From Actinoalloteichus_B caeruleus (GTDB lineage Bacteria > Actinomycetota > Actinomycetes > Mycobacteriales > Pseudonocardiaceae), in the NCBI RefSeq assembly GCF_000718005.1, contig NZ_JODV01000023.1: DNA of 64,000 bases, one strand, 5' to 3'. Shown piece by piece: positions 38,436-47,781 of this stretch (position 1 is its first letter; each line of letters opens with the position of its first letter). Under the pieces are notes generated by a model, which saw nothing but the letters and a program-made list of their open reading frames with translations, was not told the origin of the DNA and did no database searches. The translations under genes and the position numbers were made by a program.

Positions 38436-38702
38436 ATGCACCACGATCCCGTCTCTACGGCAATGCTACTGGGCGTGATCAGCCCGACCCACGACGCGTG
38501 GGTGGAACGCGGAAATCCTTCCGCTCTCCCCCAAAGTCCTGGGGATTCGCCCGAGGACCTGTCCGCCCACGACGATGACAGGTGTCGTTCGGTAGCCAGG
38601 GTTCCAACGATCCCGTGGCCCTCGCCCTCGATCACGTCGGCAGCGCACGGATGCGGCACCCCTGCGGCCACTGCCGTAGCTTCCATTCGGGTCACGTCGT
38701 GA
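38436..38702 (+). CDS. Possible small gene of unknown function
   Basis: An 88-aa frame from ATG 38436, with AGAGGA about 9 nt upstream (MHHDPVSTAMLLGVISPTHDAWVERG). The first half reads like a real protein. The second half is low-complexity (WPSPSITSAAHGCGTPAATAV), so the gene may be decayed or the true product short. It is divergent from the XRE regulator. An overlapping minus-strand frame cannot be excluded. Confidence 0.3.
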   Translation: MHHDPVSTAMLLGVISPTHDAWVERGNPSALPQSPGDSPEDLSAHDDDRCRSVARVPTIPWPSPSITSAAHGCGTPAATAVASIRVTS

Positions 38703-38891
38703 GCGGGCGTCCTGGCTCCGGGCGGCACCACCGCCACACCGCCCCGGGACTTCCAACCGGCCCGAATCCGCACGGTACCCGTGCCCTCCCGCTCCCATCG
38801 GGTGACCAGCTCCGTCCAGGCTGGACGACGGTGCTGTGGGGTGTTTTGCCCGCACCCTGCCAGCAGCGGCCAACGAAAGGGGTGCGGCGTG

Positions 38892-39104
38892 GTGCTTGAG
38901 ATGGCGCTCGGCGCCCTGATCGCGCTGGTCGGACTGTGGGTGGTCGAACGGCTCGATCGCTGGTTCGGGCCGGCGATTCGCATGGCGCTGCGGGTGCGGC
39001 GTGCCCGCCGCACCACTCGGCAGGCATTGGCCTCGGTTGGCATGACCCGCCCGACCAGCACCCGCCGCCCCTTCCGCGCTACCGGGAGCCGGTCGGCCCG
39101 CTAG
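38892..39104 (+). CDS. Small membrane protein
   Basis: A 70-aa protein with one membrane segment (ALGALIALVGLWVVERL) followed by a basic tail (RVRRARRTTRQ). GTG 38892 (or 38889) follows AAAGGGG. The size and shape recall small spread (Spd-like) proteins of actinobacterial mobile elements, but there is no clear family match. Confidence 0.5.
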   Translation: MLEMALGALIALVGLWVVERLDRWFGPAIRMALRVRRARRTTRQALASVGMTRPTSTRRPFRATGSRSAR

Positions 39105-39296
39105 CCCTCGCTGGTCGTCTCCGCCGACCAGACCTTGCCGTTCCGCCCGGATCTCGTCGGGGGCCGGCGGGTAGTTCCGCTCTGCCCACAGGGGCCGAGC
39201 GCGACCCTGCGGCTCCTGGCCGGCGTCCCGGCCAGCCCCGCTTCTCCCTCACCCCGCGCGTCCGGCGCGGGCTCTCCTACACCCCGAGGACATCCC

Positions 39297-39494
39297 GTGA
39301 TCGCGCACGCCCTCATCCATACCGTCGTCTCGTTCCTGATCGCCCTCTTAGCCCTGGTCCTCGTCGTCGGCGCGGTCGCCCCGCACCTGGCTGCCTTCGG
39401 GAACACCCCGCGGCCCTGGTACCCGGCGGCGGACACCGTGGTCCACGCGCTGACCGGCCCCCTGAAAGCCCTGCTGTGCGGACTGGTCCCGTGA
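39297..39494 (+). CDS. Small membrane protein
   Basis: A 65-aa protein with one long hydrophobic helix near the N-terminus (TVVSFLIALLALVLVVGAVA) and a second weaker one at the C-terminus. GTG 39297 has CGAGGA 6 nt upstream. It is in a plus-strand series of small genes. Function unknown. Confidence 0.5.
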   Translation: MIAHALIHTVVSFLIALLALVLVVGAVAPHLAAFGNTPRPWYPAADTVVHALTGPLKALLCGLVP

Positions 39495-39596
39495 CCGGGA
39501 CCGTGGCCGACCCGGGGGAGGCGGTCACCGTCGTGCTTCCCCCGCTCACCGGTCGCGCCCGGCGGGTCCGCCCCTACGTGATGGAGGCGTGGAGTG

Positions 39597-40100
39597 ATGG
39601 ACGCGGCAACACGGAAGGCCCTGGACGCGGTACCGGAGTTGGCGGCGGTCTACGCGTTGACCCGGCGCGGGTGGCGGTGGGTGTCGTTGACGCGGGGCCC
39701 GGGTGCCCTGGTCGGTTCCTTCGCCTGGCCTGGCGGTGGCTTCGTGGACTGGTGCGTGATTCGGGGTCACGGTGAGGTCGAGGGTGTTCGGGTGCGGGAC
39801 GGCGACTGGGTGGTGTGGCGGCTGTCGGGTTCGGTGGGTGGTCGCCGCCGAGCTGGGAGCCTTGCCACCACCGAGTTCCTCGTCCGCGCCCCGGCTGCTG
39901 ACCGGTCGTCGCTGGCGGCCCCCGGGGCCACTCCGCCCCCGCTGACCCCGGCGGTGCCGGCTGTCGGCTTGGCCGGACCAGCCACGCGCCCGGCCGCCGT
40001 GAGGAGGACGGCTCCGCCCCCGGAGTCCGTCCCGTGTGGTCTCCGGTCGCGGCGACCCCATCGGCACGGTCTTCCCGCCGCTGGCGGTGGCCACCACTGA
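39597..40100 (+). CDS. Hypothetical protein (possible frameshift)
   Basis: The frame starts at ATG 39597 (GTG 39594 is also possible) after GGAGG. The first 80 residues are coherent (VPELAAVYALTRRGWRWVSL, then FVDWCVIRGHGEVEGVRVRDG). After about 39836 the frame turns Arg/Pro-rich. Dropping one G from the GGG at 39836-39838 would continue as VVAAELGALPPPSSS and stop near 39945, a more natural C-terminus of about 115 aa in total. Function unknown. Confidence 0.5.
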   Translation: MDAATRKALDAVPELAAVYALTRRGWRWVSLTRGPGALVGSFAWPGGGFVDWCVIRGHGEVEGVRVRDGDWVVWRLSGSVGGRRRAGSLATTEFLVRAPAADRSSLAAPGATPPPLTPAVPAVGLAGPATRPAAVRRTAPPPESVPCGLRSRRPHRHGLPAAGGGHH

Positions 40101-40300
40101 CGACTGTCCACGGTGATCGCTGGCAGCGCGCCGTGTCGGCCAGGGACCTCCCCTCACCCTGCCCCGACCCGCGACCAGGAAGCCCGACACGATCAGGAAG
40201 GAGGTGGTGCCCAGGACGACGCCACCACCGTGTGTACGCCGCCCCGCCCACCCCGGCGGGGCGGCCCTCGCCCAGCCCGGCCCCCAGCGGAAGGAAACGC

Positions 40301-40669
40301 ATGTCCCTCACCCCGCCGGACTCCTGGATCGCGATCCGCCGGACCGTCCGCGACTGCGACGCGACCCCACTCCCCGGAGCGCTGCGCCTCACCGACCTGT
40401 TGGTGCTCCTCGAACTCGACCGCCAGCCCCAGCAGGCCGGCTCGGTGGCGGAAACCCTCGGCATCAGCCCCAGCGGCCTCACCCGGATCGCCCACCGGCT
40501 GGAGGACAGGCGACTCCTCCACCGCGTCCGCTGCTTCCACGACCGCCGTGGCGTCCTGCTGATGGCCACCCCCGACGGCGTCGCCCGGACGCGCATGGCC
40601 TACCCGCACGCCCAGACCGTCATCCGCGCCGGCACCACCCGGCTCCGGGAACTCGCGAGCCGGCCGTGA
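40301..40669 (+). CDS. MarR-like winged-helix regulator
   Basis: A 122-aa protein. ATG 40301 follows GGAAGGA. It reads as a compact winged helix (LRLTDLLVLLELDRQPQQAGSVAE, LGISPSGLTRIAHRLEDRRLLHRVRC, wing DRRGVLLMATPDG) as in MarR regulators. It overlaps the next gene by 4 bp (GTGA), so the two are probably made together. The target is unknown. Confidence 0.75.
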   Translation: MSLTPPDSWIAIRRTVRDCDATPLPGALRLTDLLVLLELDRQPQQAGSVAETLGISPSGLTRIAHRLEDRRLLHRVRCFHDRRGVLLMATPDGVARTRMAYPHAQTVIRAGTTRLRELASRP

Positions 40670-41160
40670 ACGGCCGCGACGAGCTCAGCGGCGAGTGGAT
40701 CACCCGCTGTTCGGCCGACCCGCCGGTGGAGGACGGCCGGCTCTACGGGCACGTCGACCTCGACGTCGGGCGAGGCCCCGTCATCGCACCCGGTGTCACC
40801 TACCTGGCGGGGACCTTCGACTACCGACGGTTGGTGCTCTGCCGGGCCGAGGTCCGGCACTGCGCGGAGTTCCCCGAGCTGAGCACCGCCGTGTTGGACG
40901 TGATGCGGGACCTCGCCCGGCGCTGGGGGATCCCGGACTTCGTGGGGCCGCCGGCGACGATGAAGCGGCGTCGGCGGCGCGTCCCGCCGTGGGGTCGGGT
41001 GCGGTTCTGGGCGTGGGAGGCGCGGGACCCGGTCAACGTGAGCTTCGCCGGGCGGGCGAGTTTCAAGCACGGCGAGTGGGCCAGGCTGGACGACCCGGAA
41101 CCCGAGTCCCGGCCCGCTGGCCCCGGTGGTCCTCCCGGGCACATGATCGCGGGCCGCTGA
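40666..41160 (+). CDS. Hypothetical protein coupled to the MarR-like gene
   Basis: A 164-aa protein starting at GTG 40666 inside the stop of the MarR-like gene. It is soluble, with a conserved-looking middle (GVTYLAGTFDYRRLVLCRAEV, LARRWGIPDFVGPPATM) and a basic stretch KRRRRRVPPWGR. No domain was recognised. The overlap suggests translational coupling and a role linked to the regulator. Confidence 0.6.
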   Translation: MNGRDELSGEWITRCSADPPVEDGRLYGHVDLDVGRGPVIAPGVTYLAGTFDYRRLVLCRAEVRHCAEFPELSTAVLDVMRDLARRWGIPDFVGPPATMKRRRRRVPPWGRVRFWAWEARDPVNVSFAGRASFKHGEWARLDDPEPESRPAGPGGPPGHMIAGR

Positions 41161-41351
41161 CCGCGTCCGCGCCGCCGCCCCGCGAGCCCGGTGCGGGGTC
41201 GCGAGTGGGGGAGCGGCGCGCGTTCCGAGCCCGGGACGTCGCGGTGCGCGGCCGGCGCGCGCCACCCCAGCCGGGCGGGGCGGCGCAGCACGCCGCCGGA
41301 CGTCGGCGCCGCTGACCGCCGGCCGCACGACGGGACGTCCGGGTGGGGTCC

Positions 41352-42989
41352 TCAGACCTCGGTGACCCGCCCGTCGGCCACCACGAGGTGGCGGGTGGTG
41401 TGCACGGCCTCCACCATCCGCCGGTCGTGGGTGACCAGCAGCAACGTGCCCTCGTAGGAGGCCAGCGCCGACTCCAGCTGTTCGATCGCCGGCAGGTCCA
41501 GGTGGTTCGTCGGCTCGTCCAACACCAACAGGTTCACCCCGCGTGCCTGCAACAACGCCAGTGCGGCCCGGGTCCGTTCGCCAGGCGACAGCTCCGAGGC
41601 GGGGCGGAGCACGTGGTCGGCGGTCAACCCGAACTTCGCCAGCAGGGTCCGGACCTCGGCGGTAGCCCAGTCCGGCACCTCCGCGCCGAAGGCGGCCAGC
41701 AGGGTGTCGTCGCCGAGGAACAGGGCCCGGGCCTGGTCGACCTCGCCCACCAGGACACCCGCTCCCAGGCTGGTCTGCCCGGACTCCACCGGCACCCGCC
41801 CCAGCAGCATCCCCAACAACGTGGACTTCCCCGCGCCGTTGCGGCCGGTGATCGCGACCCGGTCGGTGCGGTCGATCTGGACGTCCACCGGACCCAGCGT
41901 GAAGGATCCCCGGCGGGCCACCGCCGCCCGGGCGACGGCCACCACGCCGCCGCTGCGGGGCGCGTCGGCGATGGACATCCGCAGCTCCCACTCCTTGCGG
42001 GGCTCCTCGACCACCTCCAACCGTTCGATGAGCCGATCGGTCTGGCGGGCCTTCGCGGCCTGCTTCTCGGTGGCCTCCGCCCGGAACTTGCGGCCGATCT
42101 TGTCGTTGTCGGTGGCCTTCCGGCGGGCGTTCTTCACGCCCTTCTCCATCCAGGCCCGCTGGGTGCGGGCCCTGGACTCCAGGCCGGCCCGGGTCGCCGC
42201 GTACTCCTCGTAGGCCTCCCGGGCATGCCGGCGGGTGACCTCCCGCTCCTCCAGGTAGGAGTCGTAGCCACCGCCGTAGAGCCGGATGCGCTGTTGGGCG
42301 AGGTCCAGTTCCAGCACCTGGGTGACGGTGCGGGCGAGGAACTCGCGGTCGTGGCTGACCAGCACCGTGCCCGCCCGCAGTTCCCTGACGAAGCGCTCCA
42401 GGCGTTCCAGACCGGCGAGGTCCAGGTCGTTGGTCGGCTCGTCCAACAGGAACACGTCGTACCGGCTGAGCAGCAGCGAGGCCATGCCCGCCTTCGCGGC
42501 CTGCCCACCGGACAGCGACGGCATCAGCTGGTCCAGCCCCACCCCGATCCCCACGTCCTCGGCGACCTCCTCGGCACGTTCGTCGAGGTCGGCGCCGCCC
42601 AGGGACAACCACCGGTCCAGGGCCTCGGCGTAGGCGGTGTCGGATCCGGGCCGGCCGGCGCTCAACGCCTCGGTCGTCTCGTCCAGGTCGCGTTGGGCGT
42701 CGGCGACCCCGGTGCGGCGGGCGAGGAAGTCCCGAACGGTCTCCTTCGGGCGGCGGTCCGGTTCCTGGGGGAGGTGGCCGACGGTGGCGGTGGGAGGGTT
42801 GAGCCGCACCGTGCCCTCGTCCGCCGGGCGCAGTCCCGCCAGCATCCGGAGCAGGGTCGACTTGCCGGCCCCGTTCGCGCCGACCAGGCCGATGACGTCC
42901 CCGGGGGCGACGACGAGGTCCAGTCCGGAGAAGAGAACGCGGTCTCCGTGTGCCGCGGCCAGCCCGCTGGCGACGAGTGTTGCCGTCAT
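41352..42989 (-). CDS. ABC-F family ATPase
   Basis: A 545-aa soluble twin-ATPase protein. ATG 42987-42989 has CGGAG 7 nt upstream. The first ATPase half has GANGAGKSTLLRM, SLSGGQAAK and LLDEPTNDLD. A linker of about 80 residues rich in Lys/Arg follows (EKGVKNARRKATDNDKIGRK). The second half has GRNGAGKSTLLGM, ELSPGERTRAAL and LVLDEPTNHLD. ABC-F proteins act on ribosomes and many give antibiotic protection. No transmembrane partner is present, as expected. It is monocistronic. Confidence 0.93.
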   Translation of the reverse strand: MTATLVASGLAAAHGDRVLFSGLDLVVAPGDVIGLVGANGAGKSTLLRMLAGLRPADEGTVRLNPPTATVGHLPQEPDRRPKETVRDFLARRTGVADAQRDLDETTEALSAGRPGSDTAYAEALDRWLSLGGADLDERAEEVAEDVGIGVGLDQLMPSLSGGQAAKAGMASLLLSRYDVFLLDEPTNDLDLAGLERLERFVRELRAGTVLVSHDREFLARTVTQVLELDLAQQRIRLYGGGYDSYLEEREVTRRHAREAYEEYAATRAGLESRARTQRAWMEKGVKNARRKATDNDKIGRKFRAEATEKQAAKARQTDRLIERLEVVEEPRKEWELRMSIADAPRSGGVVAVARAAVARRGSFTLGPVDVQIDRTDRVAITGRNGAGKSTLLGMLLGRVPVESGQTSLGAGVLVGEVDQARALFLGDDTLLAAFGAEVPDWATAEVRTLLAKFGLTADHVLRPASELSPGERTRAALALLQARGVNLLVLDEPTNHLDLPAIEQLESALASYEGTLLLVTHDRRMVEAVHTTRHLVVADGRVTEV

Positions 42990-43647
42990 GAGGGCTCCGA
43001 TGCTAGCGGCGGGCGGGGCGGGGCGACGACCGGATTCCCGGAGCCCTGACCGGGCGATGGCTGGTCACGGCGGGTGTGGCACGAGGGGGAGCCACCGGTC
43101 GGGCCGCCTCTCGGACTCCTTGTGCCCGACCGGGGACACACCAGGCGGGGGAGGGAGTCGTCGTCGGCGCTGGTGGCCACCGTGGGTCGCCACCGTCGAC
43201 CCGCCCGAGCCGCGTGAGGACGCCCTGATGAGTTGGCGTGCCGAACTCCTCGACCAGCCTCCTGGGACCACAACGTCGGGCCCACGCTGGACGGTGCTTC
43301 CGGCATGAACAGGGCGAAGTCGGCGCGTCGTGTGAGGTCGCTGGCGAGGACGGGGTCCCCCACGTGGCGGCGCCACACCGGCGGGCCCTGGCTCTCGCCC
43401 CCTGGAGGTCGCTCGCCCTGACCACTGTCCACCGCCGGTCGCTGGCGAAGACGCACCGGTCTGCCCCGTGGGGTCGTGATGCCGCTAGGGAACACACGTC
43501 CGGCTGTCGCGGTCACCCAGCACGGGGGCCCGCCCCGCGACCAGCCGCCCGAGGAGCGACCGGCCCGGACGGGTCGCGGGCCACCACGGGCCTCCCAGGC
43601 TGACGGCCCCAGCGGCCGGCCGGGCTTCCCCGCCCGGGCCTGCCGGG
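42990..43647. other. Gene-free stretch
   Basis: About 660 bp between the FAD oxidase stop and the ABC-F start. Overlapping frames exist on both strands with no domain or ribosome-site support. Nothing recognised. Confidence 0.4.
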
Positions 43648-44916
43648 TCAGTGGGCGCCGATGCGGTAGCGCGTGCCGCCGACCCCGGCCGTGATGCGGT
43701 GCACCCGCTCGTTGTCGGCCTCCATGTCGGACACCGCCGCCGGGTCCCCTTGGGGCGCGGAACGCAACAGCGCGCACAGCCACACGACCGCGCCCTGGGG
43801 CAGCGCGGGCCGCCCGGCGCGCAGCATGATGCTCCGCAGCGGGTACACCAACACCAGACCCGCCTCCCCCAGCAGTCGAGGCGTCAGGCCGTCAAGGATG
43901 TCCGCGACCGCGTCCTCCGCGTGCGCGTCGGGCAGGAACACGGCGGCCCACGGGTGCGGCGCGTCCCAGTCCCCGGTCTCCCGCAACCGGGCCTCGTCCG
44001 CCGCTCCCCGATGCACGAACTCCCGGTGCGAGTGGCGGGATCGTTCCGCCACCTCGACGCGGGACGCCAGGCCCGCCGGCAACGGTCTTCCACCCGACAC
44101 CCAGGACGGCCCGGCCGCCTCGTCGACGAACTCCGCCAGGTCCAGCCGGTGCCGCCAGCCTCCGTCCACCACCTGCACCAGCCCCTGCATGTGGTCCGGC
44201 TTCTCGTCGCCCAGCAGTTCCCGTTGCGCCTCCACGAGGGCCCGGGGACCGCCGACCGTCAGCCGGACCCGCCGCACCACCGCCGGAGCGGGGACCAGCC
44301 GCAGCGTCGCCCGCAGGATCAGCCCGGCCGTTCCCGATCCGCCCAGCACCGAGGTGAACAGGTCCGACCGCAGCCGGGGCCCGCACCGCACCACCCGGCC
44401 TCCCGGGGTGAGCACCAACATCCGCACCACGGAGTCCGCCTGCGCGCCGTGCCGGTAGGAGGTGCCGCCCACCCCGCCCAACGACAACGTGCCGCCCACC
44501 GAGAGGTGCGGGTGGTCGGTGATCACCGGTGGGGCCAACCCGTGCTCGGCGGCCACGTCGAGGACCTGGCTCCAGGTCATGCCCGCGCCGACGGTGACGA
44601 AGTCGGGACCGACGTCGTGCACCGCGTCCAACCCGGACAGGTCCACCACCACGCCCTCCGACTGGGCACGGCCCCCGCAGGAGTGGCCCTGCCCGCGTGG
44701 CACCCACGGCAGGTCGTGCTCAAGCGCCCAGTTCACGGCCTCCTGGGCCTCGGCCTCCGTCCGGGGACGCGCCACGAAGGCCGGGACGACCCCGACCTGT
44801 CCTCCCCAGTCCCGGGCCACCGCGCGGCGCGCCACCGCGTCCGTCGACACGCAGGGCGGTGCCGCCATCGTCGCCGTCCCCCTCGCGCTGTCGTCCTGCC
44901 TGGCCCCGTTGCCCAT
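43648..44916 (-). CDS. FAD-linked oxidase, cytokinin-dehydrogenase-like
   Basis: A 422-aa flavoprotein. ATG 44914-44916 follows GAGAGGAG. The FAD-binding PCMH fold lies at about 45-220 with PRGQGHSCGG (the His in GHS is the usual covalent FAD site), TVGAGMTWSQVLD, and SVGGTLSLGGVGGTSYRHG. The C-terminal half carries HPWAAVFLP, close to the HPWLNLFVP hallmark of cytokinin dehydrogenases, and VWLCALLR near the end. It probably oxidises a cytokinin-like or other amine substrate. There is no signal peptide. It is monocistronic. Confidence 0.85.
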   Translation of the reverse strand: MGNGARQDDSARGTATMAAPPCVSTDAVARRAVARDWGGQVGVVPAFVARPRTEAEAQEAVNWALEHDLPWVPRGQGHSCGGRAQSEGVVVDLSGLDAVHDVGPDFVTVGAGMTWSQVLDVAAEHGLAPPVITDHPHLSVGGTLSLGGVGGTSYRHGAQADSVVRMLVLTPGGRVVRCGPRLRSDLFTSVLGGSGTAGLILRATLRLVPAPAVVRRVRLTVGGPRALVEAQRELLGDEKPDHMQGLVQVVDGGWRHRLDLAEFVDEAAGPSWVSGGRPLPAGLASRVEVAERSRHSHREFVHRGAADEARLRETGDWDAPHPWAAVFLPDAHAEDAVADILDGLTPRLLGEAGLVLVYPLRSIMLRAGRPALPQGAVVWLCALLRSAPQGDPAAVSDMEADNERVHRITAGVGGTRYRIGAH

Positions 44917-45396
44917 TCCGGCTCCTCTCCCCGAACACCGATGCTGCCACGGTGGGTGAGGGACCGGGTGTGTTCCGGCGTCGTTCCGGTCAGGCCACCG
45001 GGGTATTCCCGCGTGGATGGCCCGATCCCGGCCCGCACCCCCGCCGAGCCCGGTCCAGAAGGGACTCGGGACCCGGTTCGTGCCGTTCGCACCGTTCGAT
45101 CATGGATCGCGCGCAACCGTGCCGGTGTTATCGAAACCCGCGGGGTCGGGGTTGGGCGAGGACGCCGGGAACCGGCGGCGGACCGGGTGAGCTGGGGGCG
45201 AACGCCCAGGGTGTGACGAACGCGTCCCGAGCACCGGCTCGGTCCGCATCCACCGCCCTCGGCCCGGGGCCGCGCGGGGCGCGACCCGTCGGTGGGCGTC
45301 CAGGAACCCGGTCCTCGGGCTGAGGGGGCAACCGCGCCGGCGGCCCGGTGCTCGGCGTCGTCCCGACGGGACGGGGCTCGGGGGCCGTGACGCGGG
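44917..45396. other. Gene-free stretch
   Basis: Lies between the TIR-operon terminator and the start of the FAD oxidase gene; both neighbouring transcripts are on the minus strand. No gene was recognised. The right part may hold the oxidase promoter. Confidence 0.4.
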
Positions 45397-45429
45397 CCGG
45401 CCGGCCCACGGAGGACGTGGGCCGGCCGG
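45397..45429 (-). terminator. Strong hairpin terminator of the TIR operon
   Basis: A 14-bp perfect stem (45397-45410 with 45416-45429, core GGCCGGCCCACG / CGTGGGCCGGCC) around a 5-nt loop, 9 bp downstream of the stop codon at 45439. Confidence 0.7.
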
Positions 45430-45438
45430 GGAGGGAGA

Positions 45439-47781
45439 TCAGGAGGAGTTCGGTCGCCGCTGGTCGAACCCGTCCTCGTCGGGCCGGGGGCCCAACGGGT
45501 CGTGCCCGTTGGTCGGCGGGTCCTCCGCCTCCCATCCCGTCCAGGGCCGGACACCGAACCCGTTCTCGCGGTGCTGGGTATCGGACCAACTGGTCGTGGG
45601 CGACGGCGGGGCGTACCCGGTGGTCGGGCTCCAGAACCCGGCGTGCCCGAGCCTGCCGTCCGGGTCGCTCAGCGAGGTCGGCACGGCGGGAGGCGGTGTG
45701 GACGAGGTGGTACCCGGGCCGGTCGGAGGCGGCGTGACCTTCGGATCGGCCGGTGGGGCTGGGGAGGGGCGGTCATCGGACGTGGTCGTCGCCGCGGGTG
45801 GCGCGGCGGCGGTCGGAGGAGGTGGGGCCACGGTCGCGGTGTCCTCCTCGCCCGTGCCGTCCGCCTCGGACAGCCCGCCGGTTCCGGTGGTCGTGACGGG
45901 CGACGTCGGGGTCTCCGCCGGACTCCCTGGCGGGGGGCTGGTCACCTCGGCCGGGGACGCGGGCGCGTCGCCGAGGTCCGAGGTGGTCCGGGGACCCGTC
46001 ACCGTCGGGTTGTCGGGTGGTGCTGGGTCGACGGCCGCCCGCTCCTCCGCGAGGACGGCATTGGTGCGGGTCGCGGAGGCTCCGGGCACGGCCTCGGCCT
46101 GACTCCCGCCGGTGGCGCCGTTCGGCGTGGTGCCCTCCCGGTCGGGGTTCGTGGCGGGCGGCCGTTCGGAGTCGGAGCGGGAGGTGGAGGGAGTGCCGGA
46201 GGCGGGCGGGGTGGGTGTCGTCACCGGTGTGCCCGGGGGTACGGCGGCCGGGGTGACGAGCGCGGCGTCCGAGCGTTCCCCCGCGCGGTGCGGGGCGTCG
46301 CTCCCCCGCTGTTCCGCCGACTGGGCGGGCGCGGGACGGTCCGACGCCCCCGCGCCGTCCGGGTCGCCGCCGTTCCGCCACCACGGCCACTGCCCCGAGG
46401 GATCGCCCGGTCCGCCAGTGGCCCCGCGCTCCGGCTCACCCCGCCCCCGCTGGTCGTCCGCCCGGCTGGCGTCCTCGCCAGCGGTGCCGCTCACACCTGC
46501 CTCCCCGTCACCGCCCGCTCCCGCGACCTCGGGCGAGGCGACGTCCTCCGGCGGGAGCCCGGGGACGTCGTAGTGCTCCCGGATCCGCGAGGACAGCTCC
46601 TCGCCCCCGTGCACGGCGACCAGATCGGCGAGGCGGTCGAAGAAGACCATCCGCCCCGGCTGGTCCGACGGCGGGAACAGGTCCCGCGCCAGGCCGTCGA
46701 CGTGCCCCAGTGCGTCCGAACCGTCGTCCACGGCCCCGGGGCCCCCGCCGTCCGGCCAGGGAGACGTCGTCGCCGACACCGTGAAGTGGGCGCCCGAGGA
46801 GTAGCCGTTGGGGTGGAAGGCGCCGTCGTGGAACAGTCCCTGCTGGCCACCCACCTCCGGATGCGCGGTGACCGTGATGTGCTCGGTCGGGATGTGCTGG
46901 TGGTCGGTCGCCCCGCATCTGCCCGCGCCCTCCCCGACGGAGTCGGCGATCAACCGCCGCACCCCCGCCGGTATCTCGGTGCCGTGGGCCGCCGCGGAGA
47001 GGATGGCGAGGCTTCCCAGCATGTTCACGGTCTCCTCGACCTTCTTGGAGTCCCGGGTGTTCTGGGCCAGCCACCAGACGGTGGCGCTGCCGGTGCTGCT
47101 GAGGACGTCGTCCCCAAGGTAGGCGCGTTCCGCCCGCTCCTGGTCGCGTTCCCTATCCCGCACCTCCGCGTCCTTGCGCAGCTCCCCGAGCCGGTCCAGC
47201 CTCCGCTGGTCCTCGTCCGAGAGGGTCAGCTCCACGTCCTTCGCCCACACCTCGACGCGACCGGAGCCGTCCGGCAGGAGCCTGCCCAGCTCGGCGGCGA
47301 CCAGGTGCGCGGTCACCTCCCATTCGGTGGCGGGTTGGACGCGGGTGACCGCCAGCGCCCGGGTGATCACGGTGTTCCCCGCCAGCCGCCGCAGCCCCTC
47401 CGGCGCGCCGGAGCCGGTGGCCCGCCAGCAGACGGTGCAGGAGAAGTTCAGCCGGTAGTCGGGGTCGTCGCTGGGCAACCGCACCGATTCCCGGTACTCC
47501 TCGTACTCCGGCTCCTCGGCGGCCGGTTCCGGCAGGGGCGGGAAGGCCGTCTCCGGGCCCTGCGGCGGGAACGGGGGCGCCCCCACCGAGCCATACCACT
47601 CCCGCCGCTGCCGCCGGGTACGGAACTGGTGGTTGGCGTAGACGCCGACGGCCGCGGGCAGGCCGAGGGCCAACGGCACCCAGACCAGGGCCGGCCAGCT
47701 CAGGCCGAGTCCGAGCACCAGCGGCACCATCGCGGCGATCAGGCCGATGGCCCCGATCCGGGACAGTTCTTCGCTGTTCAT
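45439..47781 (-). CDS. Membrane-anchored protein of the TIR operon
   Basis: A 780-aa protein. ATG 47779-47781 follows GAGGAGA and overlaps the stop of the ATPase gene by 4 bp. Two membrane helices lie at about 8-28 and 30-50 (IGLIAAMVPLVLGLGL, VWVPLALGLPAAVGVYA). A folded region spans about 105-300: FSCTVCWRATG (one CxxC), then RVEVWAKDVELTLSDEDQRR and a charged coiled coil of about 30 residues (ELRKDAEVRDRERDQERAER), then YLGDDVLSSTGSATVWWLAQN. The coiled coil after a beta-strand is reminiscent of SPFH-type proteins, but no match is certain. Residues 400-780 are a long disordered Pro/Ser/Thr tail. It is last in a three-gene operon and is the likely membrane-sited partner of the TIR and ATPase proteins. 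Confidence 0.75.
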   Translation of the reverse strand: MNSEELSRIGAIGLIAAMVPLVLGLGLSWPALVWVPLALGLPAAVGVYANHQFRTRRQRREWYGSVGAPPFPPQGPETAFPPLPEPAAEEPEYEEYRESVRLPSDDPDYRLNFSCTVCWRATGSGAPEGLRRLAGNTVITRALAVTRVQPATEWEVTAHLVAAELGRLLPDGSGRVEVWAKDVELTLSDEDQRRLDRLGELRKDAEVRDRERDQERAERAYLGDDVLSSTGSATVWWLAQNTRDSKKVEETVNMLGSLAILSAAAHGTEIPAGVRRLIADSVGEGAGRCGATDHQHIPTEHITVTAHPEVGGQQGLFHDGAFHPNGYSSGAHFTVSATTSPWPDGGGPGAVDDGSDALGHVDGLARDLFPPSDQPGRMVFFDRLADLVAVHGGEELSSRIREHYDVPGLPPEDVASPEVAGAGGDGEAGVSGTAGEDASRADDQRGRGEPERGATGGPGDPSGQWPWWRNGGDPDGAGASDRPAPAQSAEQRGSDAPHRAGERSDAALVTPAAVPPGTPVTTPTPPASGTPSTSRSDSERPPATNPDREGTTPNGATGGSQAEAVPGASATRTNAVLAEERAAVDPAPPDNPTVTGPRTTSDLGDAPASPAEVTSPPPGSPAETPTSPVTTTGTGGLSEADGTGEEDTATVAPPPPTAAAPPAATTTSDDRPSPAPPADPKVTPPPTGPGTTSSTPPPAVPTSLSDPDGRLGHAGFWSPTTGYAPPSPTTSWSDTQHRENGFGVRPWTGWEAEDPPTNGHDPLGPRPDEDGFDQRRPNSS

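Noticed and set aside
38318..39061. A 247-codon minus-strand frame with some protein-like stretches
   Set aside because: It overlaps better-supported plus-strand small genes, has no good start or ribosome site, and no domain. Left as an alternative only.
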